Below are positions 27,365-35,902 of a stretch of DNA of 64,000 nucleotides, piece after piece. The position numbers and the translations under genes are program-made. The notes under the pieces are model-generated. The model ran no database searches, was not told the origin of the DNA, and was given only the letters and a program-made list of their open reading frames with translations. The number at the start of each line of letters is the position of its first letter. Position 1 is the stretch's first letter. The stretch comes from Halomonas nitroreducens (GTDB lineage Bacteria > Pseudomonadota > Gammaproteobacteria > Pseudomonadales > Halomonadaceae). The DNA lies in the NCBI RefSeq assembly GCF_003966155.1, contig NZ_RXNS01000002.1, positions 248,001 to 312,000 on the forward strand. The letters run 5' to 3'.

Positions 27365-28291
27365 TCAGGTCAGCCCCAGGTCGCCCACCTCCCGGGGCAC
27401 GGTGGCCATCAGCCATTCACGGAAAGCGCGCACGCCGCGGCGCTTCGAACGCGTCTCGCCGGGCTCGAGCAGGCAGAAGCGAGCCTGGGTCCGCAGCACC
27501 GTCTCTACCGGCCGCACCAGCTGGCCACGTTCCAGATAGTCGTCGACCAGCTGGCTCCAGCCCAGCGCCACGCCCTGGTCCATCATCGCCGCCTGCACCA
27601 GCATCGAATAGCTGTTGATGTTGAGCCGCCGCCGCGGCAGCCGGGAAACTACGCCCACCTCGGTGAACCACTGTTTCCAGCTCATCCAGTCCTGGTCGGC
27701 ATCCTCCAGCGACAGCAGGGTGCAATCGAGCAGGGCCTCGGGTCCCGGGAAGGGCCCGAACCGCTCCAGATAGCGGGGGCTGCAGACCGGGAAGACCTCC
27801 TCGTGGAAGAGCGTCGTCGCCTGCATCGCGGCGGGTGGGGTCCGACAATAGAAGAGGGCAACGTCCGACTCCACCCGGGAGAGGTCGCGGATCTGTTCGG
27901 TGGCCACGATGCGCAGCTCGACATTCTCGTGCTCACGCTGGAACTCGGCGATCTTGGGCAGCAGCCACAGGGAGGCCATGGCGCTGGTGGTGGCCACGGT
28001 GATCTGGTACGTGCCCTGCCAGCTGCGCACCTCCTCGGTGATGGACGAGATGTCGGTGAGCGCATGATGGATCGCCTGAGCATAGCGCTGTCCCATGGGG
28101 GTCAGCTTGACGCTGCGGTTGGCCCGCTCGAAGAGCGGCTTGCCCAGATAGTCCTCGAGGCTACGCACCTGGCGACTGATCGCCCCCTGGGTGACGTGGA
28201 GCTCCTCGGCCGCCTGGGTGAAGCTGAGGTGCCGCGCCGCCGACTCGAAGGCCACGAGACTGTTGAGGGGAGGCAAAGGGCTGATCTTCAT
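27365..28291 (-). CDS. LysR-type regulator (GcvA-like)
   Basis: A 308-residue LysR protein. The winged helix spans residues 8-65 (LPPLNSLVAFESAARHLSFTQAAEELHVTQGAISRQVRSLEDYLG), the form seen in GcvA/AmpR-type regulators. The ligand-binding domain is about 92-300. It is convergent with stcD at the edge of the betaine cluster and is a candidate activator of the Rieske/BCCT divergent promoter. Its own promoter would lie in 28292-28545, where nothing else was recognised. Confidence 0.82.
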   Translation of the reverse strand: MKISPLPPLNSLVAFESAARHLSFTQAAEELHVTQGAISRQVRSLEDYLGKPLFERANRSVKLTPMGQRYAQAIHHALTDISSITEEVRSWQGTYQITVATTSAMASLWLLPKIAEFQREHENVELRIVATEQIRDLSRVESDVALFYCRTPPAAMQATTLFHEEVFPVCSPRYLERFGPFPGPEALLDCTLLSLEDADQDWMSWKQWFTEVGVVSRLPRRRLNINSYSMLVQAAMMDQGVALGWSQLVDDYLERGQLVRPVETVLRTQARFCLLEPGETRSKRRGVRAFREWLMATVPREVGDLGLT

Positions 28292-28545
28292 GGCACCGGG
28301 GCATCGATCGAGGACAGGGGCAACGAGTTTACGCTTTACGAAGACCTGGCGTCACGGGCCGTGCTCGGCGTCAGGAGGGAATATTCATGGCTTGTTGCCG
28401 CCGGTGCCAGACTGCCCCGCCATCACCGGGTTCACTACGATCTTGATGGCAGGCCGTCTCAAGGCGAGTCAGGCTCGACTCGACACCTCCCCATGACGAC
28501 CCGTCTCTTTTGACATGTCGGGCGTGATGTCTCGATGGCGGACCA

Positions 28546-30978
28546 TCATCGACATCGCCACTGGTTACGGCCTTCATGCTTGGCCGCATAGAGGGCCCCA
28601 TCGGCACGCTCGAGCACACGCTCCGGCGTATCGGCGCCAGAAGTGGTGGTCAGTCCCAGGCTAATGGTGACGGCAATCATGGTCTCGCCGTGGTCGATAC
28701 GCAGAGCCTCGATGGCCACCCGAAGGCGCTCGGCAAAACGTGCCGCACCATCGACATCGGCCTCCGGCAACATCACGGCGAACTCCTCGCCACCCAGTCG
28801 CCCCAGCAGGTCCTGGGCACGCAACAGGGACTGAGCGGTACTCACGAGCCGCTTGAGCACCGCGTCACCGGCGGCGTGCCCCCAGCGATCATTGACGCGC
28901 TTGAAGTGATCGATATCGAACATGACCACCGACATCGCCTGGCCATGCCGTGCCTGACGCTGCAGCTCGGCGTAGAGGCGCTCGAGAAAGTGCCGCCGGT
29001 TGGGCGCACCAGTCAAGGCATCGGTGGTGGAGAGCCGCTCGAGTTCCGCCTTGGCGCGCCGACGCTCGGTGACATCCCGCGACAGGGTCTGCAAGGCAAT
29101 GACGGTGCCGTCATGACTGGTCACCGGAATGATGGACGTCTGCAGCCAGACATAGTGCCCGTCGCGATGCCGGAAGCGGTATTCGACTTCAGCCTCGGCC
29201 TCTCCCCGCAAGGCGCCTTGGTGAGAGAGCTGGTCAACACGATCGATATCCTCGGGGTGGAGGAAGTCGTAGGGCGAGCGACCGAGCAGCTCTTCCTGCC
29301 GGTAGCCGAGCAGGCGTGTGACGGAAGGACTGACGAATCGATAGGCGGCCTTCTGGTTGGCGGCATGCAGGCAGAGCAGGTCGCTGATATTCTCGGTGAT
29401 ACGCCGGTAGCGCCGCTCGCTGGCCTCGAGCTTGAGCTGGGCCTGCTTGTGCACGGTGATGTCGGCGATGAAACCGTGCCAGAGGATGGCGCCATTGGAC
29501 AGGCACTCAGGGGTCGCCAGGCCGGACACCCAGAGCTCGTGCCCGCGGGGATGGGATACCCGGTACTCGCATTGCCAATGGGACAGCGACTCGGCCGAGG
29601 CCTGAATCGAAGCGACGACCCGGTCGAGATCGTTTGGATGGATGACCTCGAGGGCCGGACCATCACTGTCGCGCAGGACGTCCGGCGACGCCCCATAGAT
29701 GTCCCGACTGTGCGGGCTGGCATAGGGAAACCAACCATGACCATCGGGCCCGAGTTGGTACTGGTAGACGAATCCCGGCAGCTGCTCGCTGAGCTTCTCC
29801 AGACGACGAGTGGCTTCGTGAACTTCATTGATATCCAGCAACGCCCCCACGACCTCTCGGGCGCGTCCCTCGTCATCGGTCAGCAGGCGCATCTCGCTCT
29901 GTATCCAGCGATAGTCTCCGCCCTGGTGACGCACCCTAGAACGCAACTGGATGCTGCCGCCATTCACCAGCATGTGCTTCACGCGCGGGTGTGATGCATC
30001 ACGATCCTCAGGATGCACCAGAAGGTTCCGCCAGTGCGCCCGCCCCAGCAGCTCGTCACGACGGTACCCCAGCAGGCGATGGAGTCCCGGACTGATATAG
30101 GTCGGGGTCAGCGCCTCGGTGGCCTCGCAGGTGAAGATCACGACCGGGCTAGTCAGCAACAAGCGGTCGAGGTGATCCCGTGAGGCCCTGAGCCGGCGCT
30201 CGGCATCCCGCAAGGTGGAAATGTCGCGCCCGATCCCCACCAGCTCCTCGAAGCAGCCATCACGTCCCTGGATCGGTACCAGAAGCACCTGCCAATCGTG
30301 CCCGCCACCCTCATGCGCCAGGCGTTCCTCATACTGGGTCGTTTGCCCCGAGGCGGCGCAGGCACGGCAGTGGCGCACCATTTCGTCGGCCTGGACCGGT
30401 GCGAGCACCTCGTGGGGTGTGTGGTGCAACACCTCGGCGAGCGATAGCCCCGTCGCCGCCTGGTAGGCCGGGTTGGTCTCCAGAAAACGGAATTCGCCAT
30501 CGTCATCATGCACCAGACGGAAGATCGCATCGCTCGAGCCGCGCACGGCACGGCGGTACAGGGCGAGCTCATCATCGCGACGTCGTCGCTCCTCCTCCTC
30601 GGCGGTGACGTCCTTGACAATCCCGGCAAGGCGCCGGGCACGCCCAGCGCCATCTCGCATCACCTTCACCGAGTCATGCAGCCAGACCACCCGACCGTCG
30701 GCGTGGAGGATGCGATAGCGACGCTCGACCTGGCCAAGCAGCAACAGGGTGTCCTGGCTGCTCGCCACTGCACCATGATCTTCGGGATGCACCATCGCGA
30801 GCCAGAGCCCCGGGTCGGCGTGAAAGTCATCGACTGGGCGACCGAAGAGCGACTCGGCCCTGGGGGAGAGATATTCCAGGGAGGAATCCCGGGCATCCAC
30901 CGACCAGAGGACGAAGCCCATCTGCTCGGCTATCTGGGGAAAGAGGTCCGGCGGTGGCGAGGAGGTCTGTTCAGACAT
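28546..30978 (-). CDS. Five-PAS diguanylate cyclase
   Basis: An 810-residue soluble sensor enzyme that makes cyclic di-GMP. Five PAS/PAC units can be recognised at about residues 12-130, 140-262, 268-392, 400-515 and 528-650, several ending in the PAC-type phrases GIVKDVTAEEEE, GIGRDIST, DINEVHE and LSRDVTERRRAKAELERL. The GGDEF domain (about 651-810) has an intact active site GGEEF and, five residues before it, the inhibitory-site motif RAQD. No transmembrane helix or EAL domain is seen. It is a single transcription unit. Confidence 0.9.
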   Translation of the reverse strand: MSEQTSSPPPDLFPQIAEQMGFVLWSVDARDSSLEYLSPRAESLFGRPVDDFHADPGLWLAMVHPEDHGAVASSQDTLLLLGQVERRYRILHADGRVVWLHDSVKVMRDGAGRARRLAGIVKDVTAEEEERRRRDDELALYRRAVRGSSDAIFRLVHDDDGEFRFLETNPAYQAATGLSLAEVLHHTPHEVLAPVQADEMVRHCRACAASGQTTQYEERLAHEGGGHDWQVLLVPIQGRDGCFEELVGIGRDISTLRDAERRLRASRDHLDRLLLTSPVVIFTCEATEALTPTYISPGLHRLLGYRRDELLGRAHWRNLLVHPEDRDASHPRVKHMLVNGGSIQLRSRVRHQGGDYRWIQSEMRLLTDDEGRAREVVGALLDINEVHEATRRLEKLSEQLPGFVYQYQLGPDGHGWFPYASPHSRDIYGASPDVLRDSDGPALEVIHPNDLDRVVASIQASAESLSHWQCEYRVSHPRGHELWVSGLATPECLSNGAILWHGFIADITVHKQAQLKLEASERRYRRITENISDLLCLHAANQKAAYRFVSPSVTRLLGYRQEELLGRSPYDFLHPEDIDRVDQLSHQGALRGEAEAEVEYRFRHRDGHYVWLQTSIIPVTSHDGTVIALQTLSRDVTERRRAKAELERLSTTDALTGAPNRRHFLERLYAELQRQARHGQAMSVVMFDIDHFKRVNDRWGHAAGDAVLKRLVSTAQSLLRAQDLLGRLGGEEFAVMLPEADVDGAARFAERLRVAIEALRIDHGETMIAVTISLGLTTTSGADTPERVLERADGALYAAKHEGRNQWRCR

Positions 30979-31395
30979 GAGGCGCTAAACGGTCTCGGTA
31001 GAGAGCATCAGCGCATGCTACTGGAAATGCCGCCCTCGTTCGCCATTGAATCCATAAAAACGCCGGCTCGCCATATTGACTCGGAGCATCCTCCCCGCCA
31101 GTCGTGTGCCAACGCAGGATGCGCGGTGCGAGGGTTGCTCATGGCTCACTCTCCTGCACCCAGAACGCGCGGTGAGGCATCACGACACCACCGACATCGC
31201 CTTCCCGGGGAATGACAGAGCTGGCTGATAAGGACTACCAAAAGGGGACGTGGATTGAAGCGCTGCCCCCTCGCCGGGGGGACGAGGCCACTGCCAGCGT
31301 AACCAAGGACGCAGCACCGGCCGGAGGACATCGGCAGGAGGCTCGCCAAGGCACGAGGCGGCCATGCCCTGGCGAGGCGGCCGGGCTGCACCGTG
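30979..31395. other. Intergenic gap (417 bp) with no recognised gene
   Basis: The gap holds the promoter side of the diguanylate cyclase gene (right part of the minus strand) and the 3' flank of acuI. The only structure noted is a short hairpin, CCCCC-TCGCC-GGGGG at 31266-31280. No coding frame with a ribosome-binding site or recognisable product was found. Confidence 0.5.
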
Positions 31396-32379
31396 TCAGC
31401 GGGCCATGTCGACGACGACACGTCCGCGGACTCGACCTGCCAGCAGCTCGCCGGCCGTGTCGATGGCCTCCTCCAGCGAGATCGTGCGGGTGATGGCGTC
31501 GAGCTGTTCGGGAGCCAGCAGCTCCCCGAGCCGGCGCCAGGCCTCGACGCGATCCGCATAGGGCCGCATCACGCTGTCGATCCCCGCCAGGGTCACGCCC
31601 CGGAGGATGAAGGGGGCGACGCTGGATGGCAGGTCCATGCCCTGGGCCAGGCCACAGGCCGCGACGGTGCCGCCATAGCGGGTCCCGGCCAGGACGTTGG
31701 CCAGGGTGTGGCTGCCCACCGAGTCGATGGCAGCGGCCCAGCGCTCCTTGGCCAGGGGGCGGCCCGGCTCGGACAGCTCCGCCCGATCGATCACCTCCTG
31801 GGCCCCGAGTCCCTTGAGGTAATCCGCTTCCTCCAGACGACCGGTGGAAGCCACGACCCGGTAGCCCAGCCGCGAGAGCAGCGCGATGGCATAGCTGCCC
31901 ACGCCCCCGTTGGCACCGGTCACCAGCACCTCGCCCTGTTCCGGGGTGACGCCCTGGCGTTCCAGCGCCATGACCGAGAGCATGGCGGTATACCCGGCCG
32001 TGCCAATGGCCATGGCCTGCCGGGCCGTGAAGGCCGCCGGCTGGGGAATCAGCCAGCGGCTGTCCAGCCGAGCCTTCTCGGCGAGGCCGCCCCAGTGTTT
32101 CTCCCCGACGCCCCAGCCATTGAGCAGCACGGCATCGCCCGGCTGGTAGGCCTCCGCGGTCGAACTCTCGACCGTCCCCGCCAGGTCGATGCCCGGCACC
32201 ATGGGGAACTGGCGCACCACTGGCCCCTTGCCGGTGATGGCCAGGGCATCCTTGTAGTTGAGCGTGCTGCAGTCGACCCGCACGGTGACGTCGCCGTCCG
32301 GCAGGCGCGACTCGTCCAGCGTCTGGACACTCACCTGCTGGCCGTCGTCGTTCTTGTCAATCAGAATGGCCTTGAACAT
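31396..32379 (-). CDS. acuI: Acrylyl-CoA reductase AcuI (MDR family, YhdH-like)
   Basis: A 327-residue zinc-independent medium-chain reductase. The opening [14 protein letters not shown] and the segments [28 protein letters not shown] and NADPH-binding [21 protein letters not shown] are typical of AcuI/YhdH. AcuI reduces acryloyl-CoA to propionyl-CoA and protects cells from acrylate toxicity, for example during DMSP breakdown. The divergent-operator arrangement with an AcuR-type repressor gene just upstream supports this. No DMSP lyase or AcuK gene is next to it. Confidence 0.88.
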   Translation of the reverse strand: MFKAILIDKNDDGQQVSVQTLDESRLPDGDVTVRVDCSTLNYKDALAITGKGPVVRQFPMVPGIDLAGTVESSTAEAYQPGDAVLLNGWGVGEKHWGGLAEKARLDSRWLIPQPAAFTARQAMAIGTAGYTAMLSVMALERQGVTPEQGEVLVTGANGGVGSYAIALLSRLGYRVVASTGRLEEADYLKGLGAQEVIDRAELSEPGRPLAKERWAAAIDSVGSHTLANVLAGTRYGGTVAACGLAQGMDLPSSVAPFILRGVTLAGIDSVMRPYADRVEAWRRLGELLAPEQLDAITRTISLEEAIDTAGELLAGRVRGRVVVDMAR

Positions 32380-32392
32380 CGTGCACCTCTTT

Positions 32393-32409
32393 ATAGACCG
32401 GTTGTCTAT
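32393..32409. promoter_or_regulatory. AcuR-type operator upstream of acuI
   Basis: A perfect inverted repeat ATAGAC-CGGTT-GTCTAT lies 13 bases upstream of the acuI start. A second copy of the same arms with spacer CGCCC lies just upstream of acuR (33076-33092). The two sites define the consensus of the local repressor. Confidence 0.72.
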
Positions 32410-32426
32410 GAATTGTCATGAAGAAG

Positions 32427-32443
32427 GCCCCGCTTAGCGGGGC
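32427..32443 (-). terminator. Hairpin overlapping the acuR stop codon
   Basis: GCCCCGC-TTA-GCGGGGC forms a perfect 7-bp stem whose 3-base loop is the acuR stop codon (TAA on the minus strand). It may terminate or attenuate read-through from acuR into acuI, which has its own operator and promoter. There is no U-tract of note. Confidence 0.4.
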
Positions 32444-33066
32444 AGCCCCTCCATGTACGTCGTGAGGAACGTCTCCAGCGGACGCGCCCCGCCCTCGAGC
32501 CTGGCGCGCATCACGGCGCCTTCCCAGCCGATCCAGAAGGCCTCGGCGAGCCTGTCGCAATCGGCGGCCTGTCCAAGCTCGCCGGCCGCCTGTGCCTCGC
32601 GCAGGCAGCCGGCGACGCGCCGCTGCCAGTCGACAAGGGTCGCCCGCAGCCATTGTCGATACTCCTCCGGCAGGCCGCCGACCTCCTGGCCGAGATTGCC
32701 CACCAGGCAACCGCGACGGAAGTCGTGACGGGCCATGCCCGCCTTGGCATCGGCGACGAAGGCCTCCAGACGAGCCAGGGGCGGAAGCGTTGCGTCCTGA
32801 AGGTGGCGATCGAGCTTGCGGGCAAAGTAGGCCCCATAGTGGTCCATCACCGCCCGCCCGAAGGCCTCCTTGCTGTCGAAATAGTAGTAGAAGGAGCCCT
32901 TGGGCACCCCCACCCGCTTGAGAATGCTCTCGATGCCGGAGACGGCGAAACCCTGCTCGGTCAGGACCTCGACACCGCTGTGGATCAGCGCCGCCCGGGT
33001 ATCGGGGTCGTCACGGGGCACCTTGGGGGGCCGGCCGCGACGCGGCTTGGAAGTCGCTTGAGTCAT
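32434..33066 (-). CDS. acuR: AcuR, TetR-family repressor of acuI
   Basis: A 210-residue TetR regulator. A basic N-terminal arm (KPRRGRPPKVP) precedes the helix-turn-helix (about residues 24-70, GFAVSGIESILKRVGVPKGSFYYYFDSKEAF). It is adjacent to and co-directional with acuI. Matching dyads precede both genes, as expected for an autoregulated acrylate-responsive repressor. The stop codon sits in a hairpin loop. Confidence 0.85.
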   Translation of the reverse strand: MTQATSKPRRGRPPKVPRDDPDTRAALIHSGVEVLTEQGFAVSGIESILKRVGVPKGSFYYYFDSKEAFGRAVMDHYGAYFARKLDRHLQDATLPPLARLEAFVADAKAGMARHDFRRGCLVGNLGQEVGGLPEEYRQWLRATLVDWQRRVAGCLREAQAAGELGQAADCDRLAEAFWIGWEGAVMRARLEGGARPLETFLTTYMEGLPR

Positions 33067-33075
33067 GACCCCAAT

Positions 33076-33092
33076 ATAGACCGCCCGTCTAT
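33076..33092. promoter_or_regulatory. AcuR-type operator upstream of acuR
   Basis: A perfect inverted repeat ATAGAC-CGCCC-GTCTAT lies 10 bases upstream of the acuR start, with arms identical to the acuI site. It overlaps the likely core promoter, which implies autorepression. Confidence 0.72.
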
Positions 33093-33311
33093 AAAATCAA
33101 GCTCGCCTTCATCATCCGTCGCCCTTGGTATCCCCGTCTCACTAGCGATGATGCGGCCCAGCGCGGGTCGGGCGGAGTCACGATGGTCAGCAGCCCGCCC
33201 CGAGAAGCCGAACAGATTCTGCGACGGCTGGACGGCAAGCGGGTCACCCGACGCCAGTGCGATGTCGGCTTCGAGTTGCAGGTCGGCGAAAGCACCTGAG
33301 GCGCCCCGAGG

Positions 33312-34229
33312 TCACTCGCCGTCGGACGCCAGCAGTGCCTGGATCCGCGCACGCAGCCAAGCCCGCAGCCGGTCGTCGTGGGTCCGCTGGTGCCAGGCCT
33401 GGATGACTGCAACCCGGCCAAGCGACAGCGGACACTCGTGGATCACCAGGCCGGGATGGCTCCTCACCGCCTGTTCGGCGACGCTTCTCAGGCAGGTCAA
33501 CAGCAGATCGCTCTGGGCGACCAGCAGCGGCGGCACGGTGAAGCTGGAGAGCCCCGCCACGATCCGCCGTGCCTGACCCTGCTCGCGCAGCCGCTTGTCG
33601 ACCCGGCCGTCCAGGTCGCCGGTCAGGGTGGTCACCAGATGCTCGCCGGCCAGGTAGGTCGCCAGGTCGAGCCGCTCGCCGATCCGCGGATGGTCCCGTG
33701 CCGCCAGTACCACGAACCCCTCCTCGTGGATGCGCTGCTGGAAGTAGCTGCCCGGGAGGTCCTCGTAGAAGCCGGCGATGGCGATGTCGCACTCCCCCGT
33801 CTCCAGCTCGGACCGCGGCAGCCGCCCTCGGGTGTTGTGAGTCACCAGCTGCAGGTTCGGGGCTTCCCGTCGCGTCACCTCCAGCAGCCGGGGCAGCAGC
33901 AGTTGCTCCATGTAGTCGGTGGTGAAGAGGTGGACCCGGTCGTCACGCGACAGGAAGTCACTCCCCTCGCAGAACTCGAAGAAGCCGTCGATGCCGGCCA
34001 CCAGCCGCTGGACATGGGGGGCCAGCTCATGGGCCCGGGGCGTGGGGGTGAGGCCGCGGGGCGCACGCACGAATAGCGCGTCGCCGAAGGCCTCGCGCAG
34101 CTTGGCGAGCTTGTGGCTCAGCGCCGGCTGACTCAGTGCCAGGCGGGTGGCCGCCCCCGAGACGCTGCGCTCCTGATAGAGCATGTGGAAGAGCAGCAGC
34201 AGGTTGAGGTCCTTGCCCACGAGATTCAC
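33312..34229 (-). CDS. LysR-type regulator, divergent from DJ-1/GST genes
   Basis: A 305-residue LysR protein. The winged helix is at about residues 7-65 (LNLLLLFHMLYQERSVSGAATRLALSQPALSHKLAKLREAFGD), the NodD/LeuO-like variant. The effector domain is about 92-300. It is divergent from the two-gene DJ-1/GST operon, with 156 bp between the starts that contain a LysR-style palindrome. It probably controls those genes in response to electrophile or carbonyl stress. The inducer is unknown. Confidence 0.85.
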   Translation of the reverse strand: MNLVGKDLNLLLLFHMLYQERSVSGAATRLALSQPALSHKLAKLREAFGDALFVRAPRGLTPTPRAHELAPHVQRLVAGIDGFFEFCEGSDFLSRDDRVHLFTTDYMEQLLLPRLLEVTRREAPNLQLVTHNTRGRLPRSELETGECDIAIAGFYEDLPGSYFQQRIHEEGFVVLAARDHPRIGERLDLATYLAGEHLVTTLTGDLDGRVDKRLREQGQARRIVAGLSSFTVPPLLVAQSDLLLTCLRSVAEQAVRSHPGLVIHECPLSLGRVAVIQAWHQRTHDDRLRAWLRARIQALLASDGE

Positions 34230-34243
34230 TTTCTGAATACCTG

Positions 34244-34271
34244 TTATTGAAAATGATCAATTCTCGAATAA
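34244..34271. promoter_or_regulatory. AT-rich LysR-box-like palindrome
   Basis: TTATT (34244-34248) and AATAA (34267-34271) flank TTGA-AAATGA-TCAA (34247-34260), an interrupted palindrome of the T-N11-A type that LysR proteins bind. It lies 15 bases upstream of the LysR start and would serve both divergent genes. Confidence 0.45.
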
Positions 34272-34385
34272 TAGCCATCCACCTAGGATGGAACCACTCG
34301 ATTCGCCCGGTGCCTGACCATCGGGATCACCCCATTGTTGCCGGGGCCGCATGACCCGACGCCCCGACCCAGGAGGAGAACACCG

Positions 34386-35072
34386 ATGAACAAACGTATC
34401 CTGATCGTGCTGACCTCGCACGACCGTCTCGGCGACACCGGCGAGAAGACCGGCTTCTGGCTGGAGGAGTTCGCCGCGCCCTACTACGCCCTCAAGGATG
34501 CCGGCGCCGCGATCACCCTGGCCTCTCCCCGGGGCGGCCAGCCGCCGCTGGACCCCAAGAGTGACGACGAAGACAGCCAGACCGAGGCGACGCGGCGCTT
34601 CAAGCAGGACCCGGAGGCCCAGGCGCAGCTCGCCGCCACCCATCGGCTGGCCGAGATGCAGGCCGACGACTTCGACGCGATCTTCTACCCCGGCGGGCAT
34701 GGTCCCCTCTGGGACCTGGTCGACGACCGCGACTCGATCCGCCTGATCGAGGCCTTCTGGGCTCAGGGCAAGCCGGTTTCGGCGGTCTGCCACGCGCCCA
34801 TCGTGCTGGTGAACGCCAGGGACGCCTCGGGTAAGCCCATCGTCGAGGGACGCGAGGTCACCGGCTTCACCAACGGCGAGGAGGCGGCGGTCGGCCTGAC
34901 CGAGATCGTTCCCCAGCTGGTGGAAGACGCCCTGATCGCGCGTGGCGGCAGGTACTCCAAGGCCGAGGACTTCGCCCCCTACACCCGCCAGGACGGGCAG
35001 TTGCTCACCGGGCAGAACCCGCCTTCCTCCGAGCCGGTGGCCGCACGCCTCATCGAGATGCTCAAGGCATAG
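34386..35072 (+). CDS. DJ-1/PfpI-family protein (glyoxalase III/Hsp31-like)
   Basis: A 228-residue protein of the type 1 glutamine amidotransferase-like fold. The nucleophile elbow is AVCHAP with Cys135-His136, the oxyanion-type GGHG is at 103-106, and a Glu-rich N-terminal region (GEKTGFWLEE) supplies the acid residue typical of Hsp31/YajL-like enzymes. These act on methylglyoxal or protect proteins from carbonyl damage. It is followed after 12 bases by a glutathione transferase gene, so a carbonyl or electrophile detoxification operon is likely. Confidence 0.82.
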   Translation: MNKRILIVLTSHDRLGDTGEKTGFWLEEFAAPYYALKDAGAAITLASPRGGQPPLDPKSDDEDSQTEATRRFKQDPEAQAQLAATHRLAEMQADDFDAIFYPGGHGPLWDLVDDRDSIRLIEAFWAQGKPVSAVCHAPIVLVNARDASGKPIVEGREVTGFTNGEEAAVGLTEIVPQLVEDALIARGGRYSKAEDFAPYTRQDGQLLTGQNPPSSEPVAARLIEMLKA

Positions 35073-35084
35073 CGAGGAGTCGAC

Positions 35085-35774
35085 ATGATCGATCTCTACT
35101 ACTGGACCACCCCCAACGGGCACAAGATCACGATGTTCCTCGAGGAGACCGGGCTCGACTATCGCATCAAGCCGATCAACATCGGCAAGGGCGACCAGTT
35201 CGACGAGGATTTCCTGGCCATCGCCCCCAACAACCGCATCCCGGCCATCGTCGACCATGCCCCGGAAGATGGCGGAGAGCCGCTATCGCTCTTCGAATCC
35301 GGGGCGATCCTCGAATACCTGGCCGACAAGAGCGGCCGGTTTCTGCCGCGAGACCTGCGGGGCCGCACCAAGACCCTGCAGTGGCTGCACTGGCAGATGG
35401 GCGGGCTCGGCCCCATGGCCGGCCAGAACCATCACTTCACCCAGTACGCGCCGGAGACGCTGGAATACGCCATCAATCGCTATGTCAACGAGACCGCTCG
35501 GCTGTATGGGGTGCTCGATAGCCGCCTGGCCCGGCGCGACTACATCGCCGGCGCCGACTACTCCATCGCGGACATGGCGGTGTATCCGTGGATCGTGCCC
35601 CACGACAAGCAGCGCCAGGACCTGAACGACTTCCCCCACCTCAAGGGGTGGTTCGAGCGCATCGGGGCGCGACCGGCGACCCAGCGTGCCTATGCGCTGA
35701 CCCGCAGGGTCAATCCCGATGCCGGCAAGCCGCTGGACGACGAGGCCCGCCGCCATATGTTCGGTCAACGCTAG
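35085..35774 (+). CDS. Glutathione S-transferase, YfcG/YghU-like disulphide-bond oxidoreductase
   Basis: A 229-residue GST. The thioredoxin-like N-terminal domain starts MIDLYYWTTPNGHKITMFLEE with the TPNGxK motif of YfcG-type GSTs. Glutathione-binding residues follow in NNRIPAIVD and LFESGAILEYLADK. The helical C-terminal domain contains YSIADMAVYPWI, the folding motif. It is the second gene of the DJ-1 operon and is followed by a strong hairpin. Confidence 0.87.
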   Translation: MIDLYYWTTPNGHKITMFLEETGLDYRIKPINIGKGDQFDEDFLAIAPNNRIPAIVDHAPEDGGEPLSLFESGAILEYLADKSGRFLPRDLRGRTKTLQWLHWQMGGLGPMAGQNHHFTQYAPETLEYAINRYVNETARLYGVLDSRLARRDYIAGADYSIADMAVYPWIVPHDKQRQDLNDFPHLKGWFERIGARPATQRAYALTRRVNPDAGKPLDDEARRHMFGQR

Positions 35775-35818
35775 ACCGCCGCGCCGGCGGCGGTATCGAG
35801 ACCGGGCTTTAGAAGCGT

Positions 35819-35847
35819 GAAGGCGATGACCGGGGGTCATCGCCTTC
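35819..35847. terminator. Hairpin terminator between GST and cytochrome genes
   Basis: A perfect 13-bp stem with a 3-base loop (GAAGGCGATGACC, GGG, GGTCATCGCCTTC). It lies between convergent genes and probably ends transcription from both sides, although neither side has a long U-tract. Confidence 0.65.
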
Positions 35848-35902
35848 TGTCGTCAGGGCCATCGAGCTTCGCGGCCCCTGGAGAGACGAGCGTCAACCAC
35901 CC

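Noticed and set aside
28576-29994. A 472-residue plus-strand frame opposite the diguanylate cyclase
   Set aside because: It is antisense to a well-defined PAS-GGDEF protein and lacks any motif.
33093-33311. A possible gene fragment between acuR and the next LysR gene; one minus-strand frame (with ADIALASGDPLAVQP) reads smoothly
   Set aside because: It has no start codon with a ribosome-binding site and no family I recognise; it may be a decayed remnant but the evidence is too thin.
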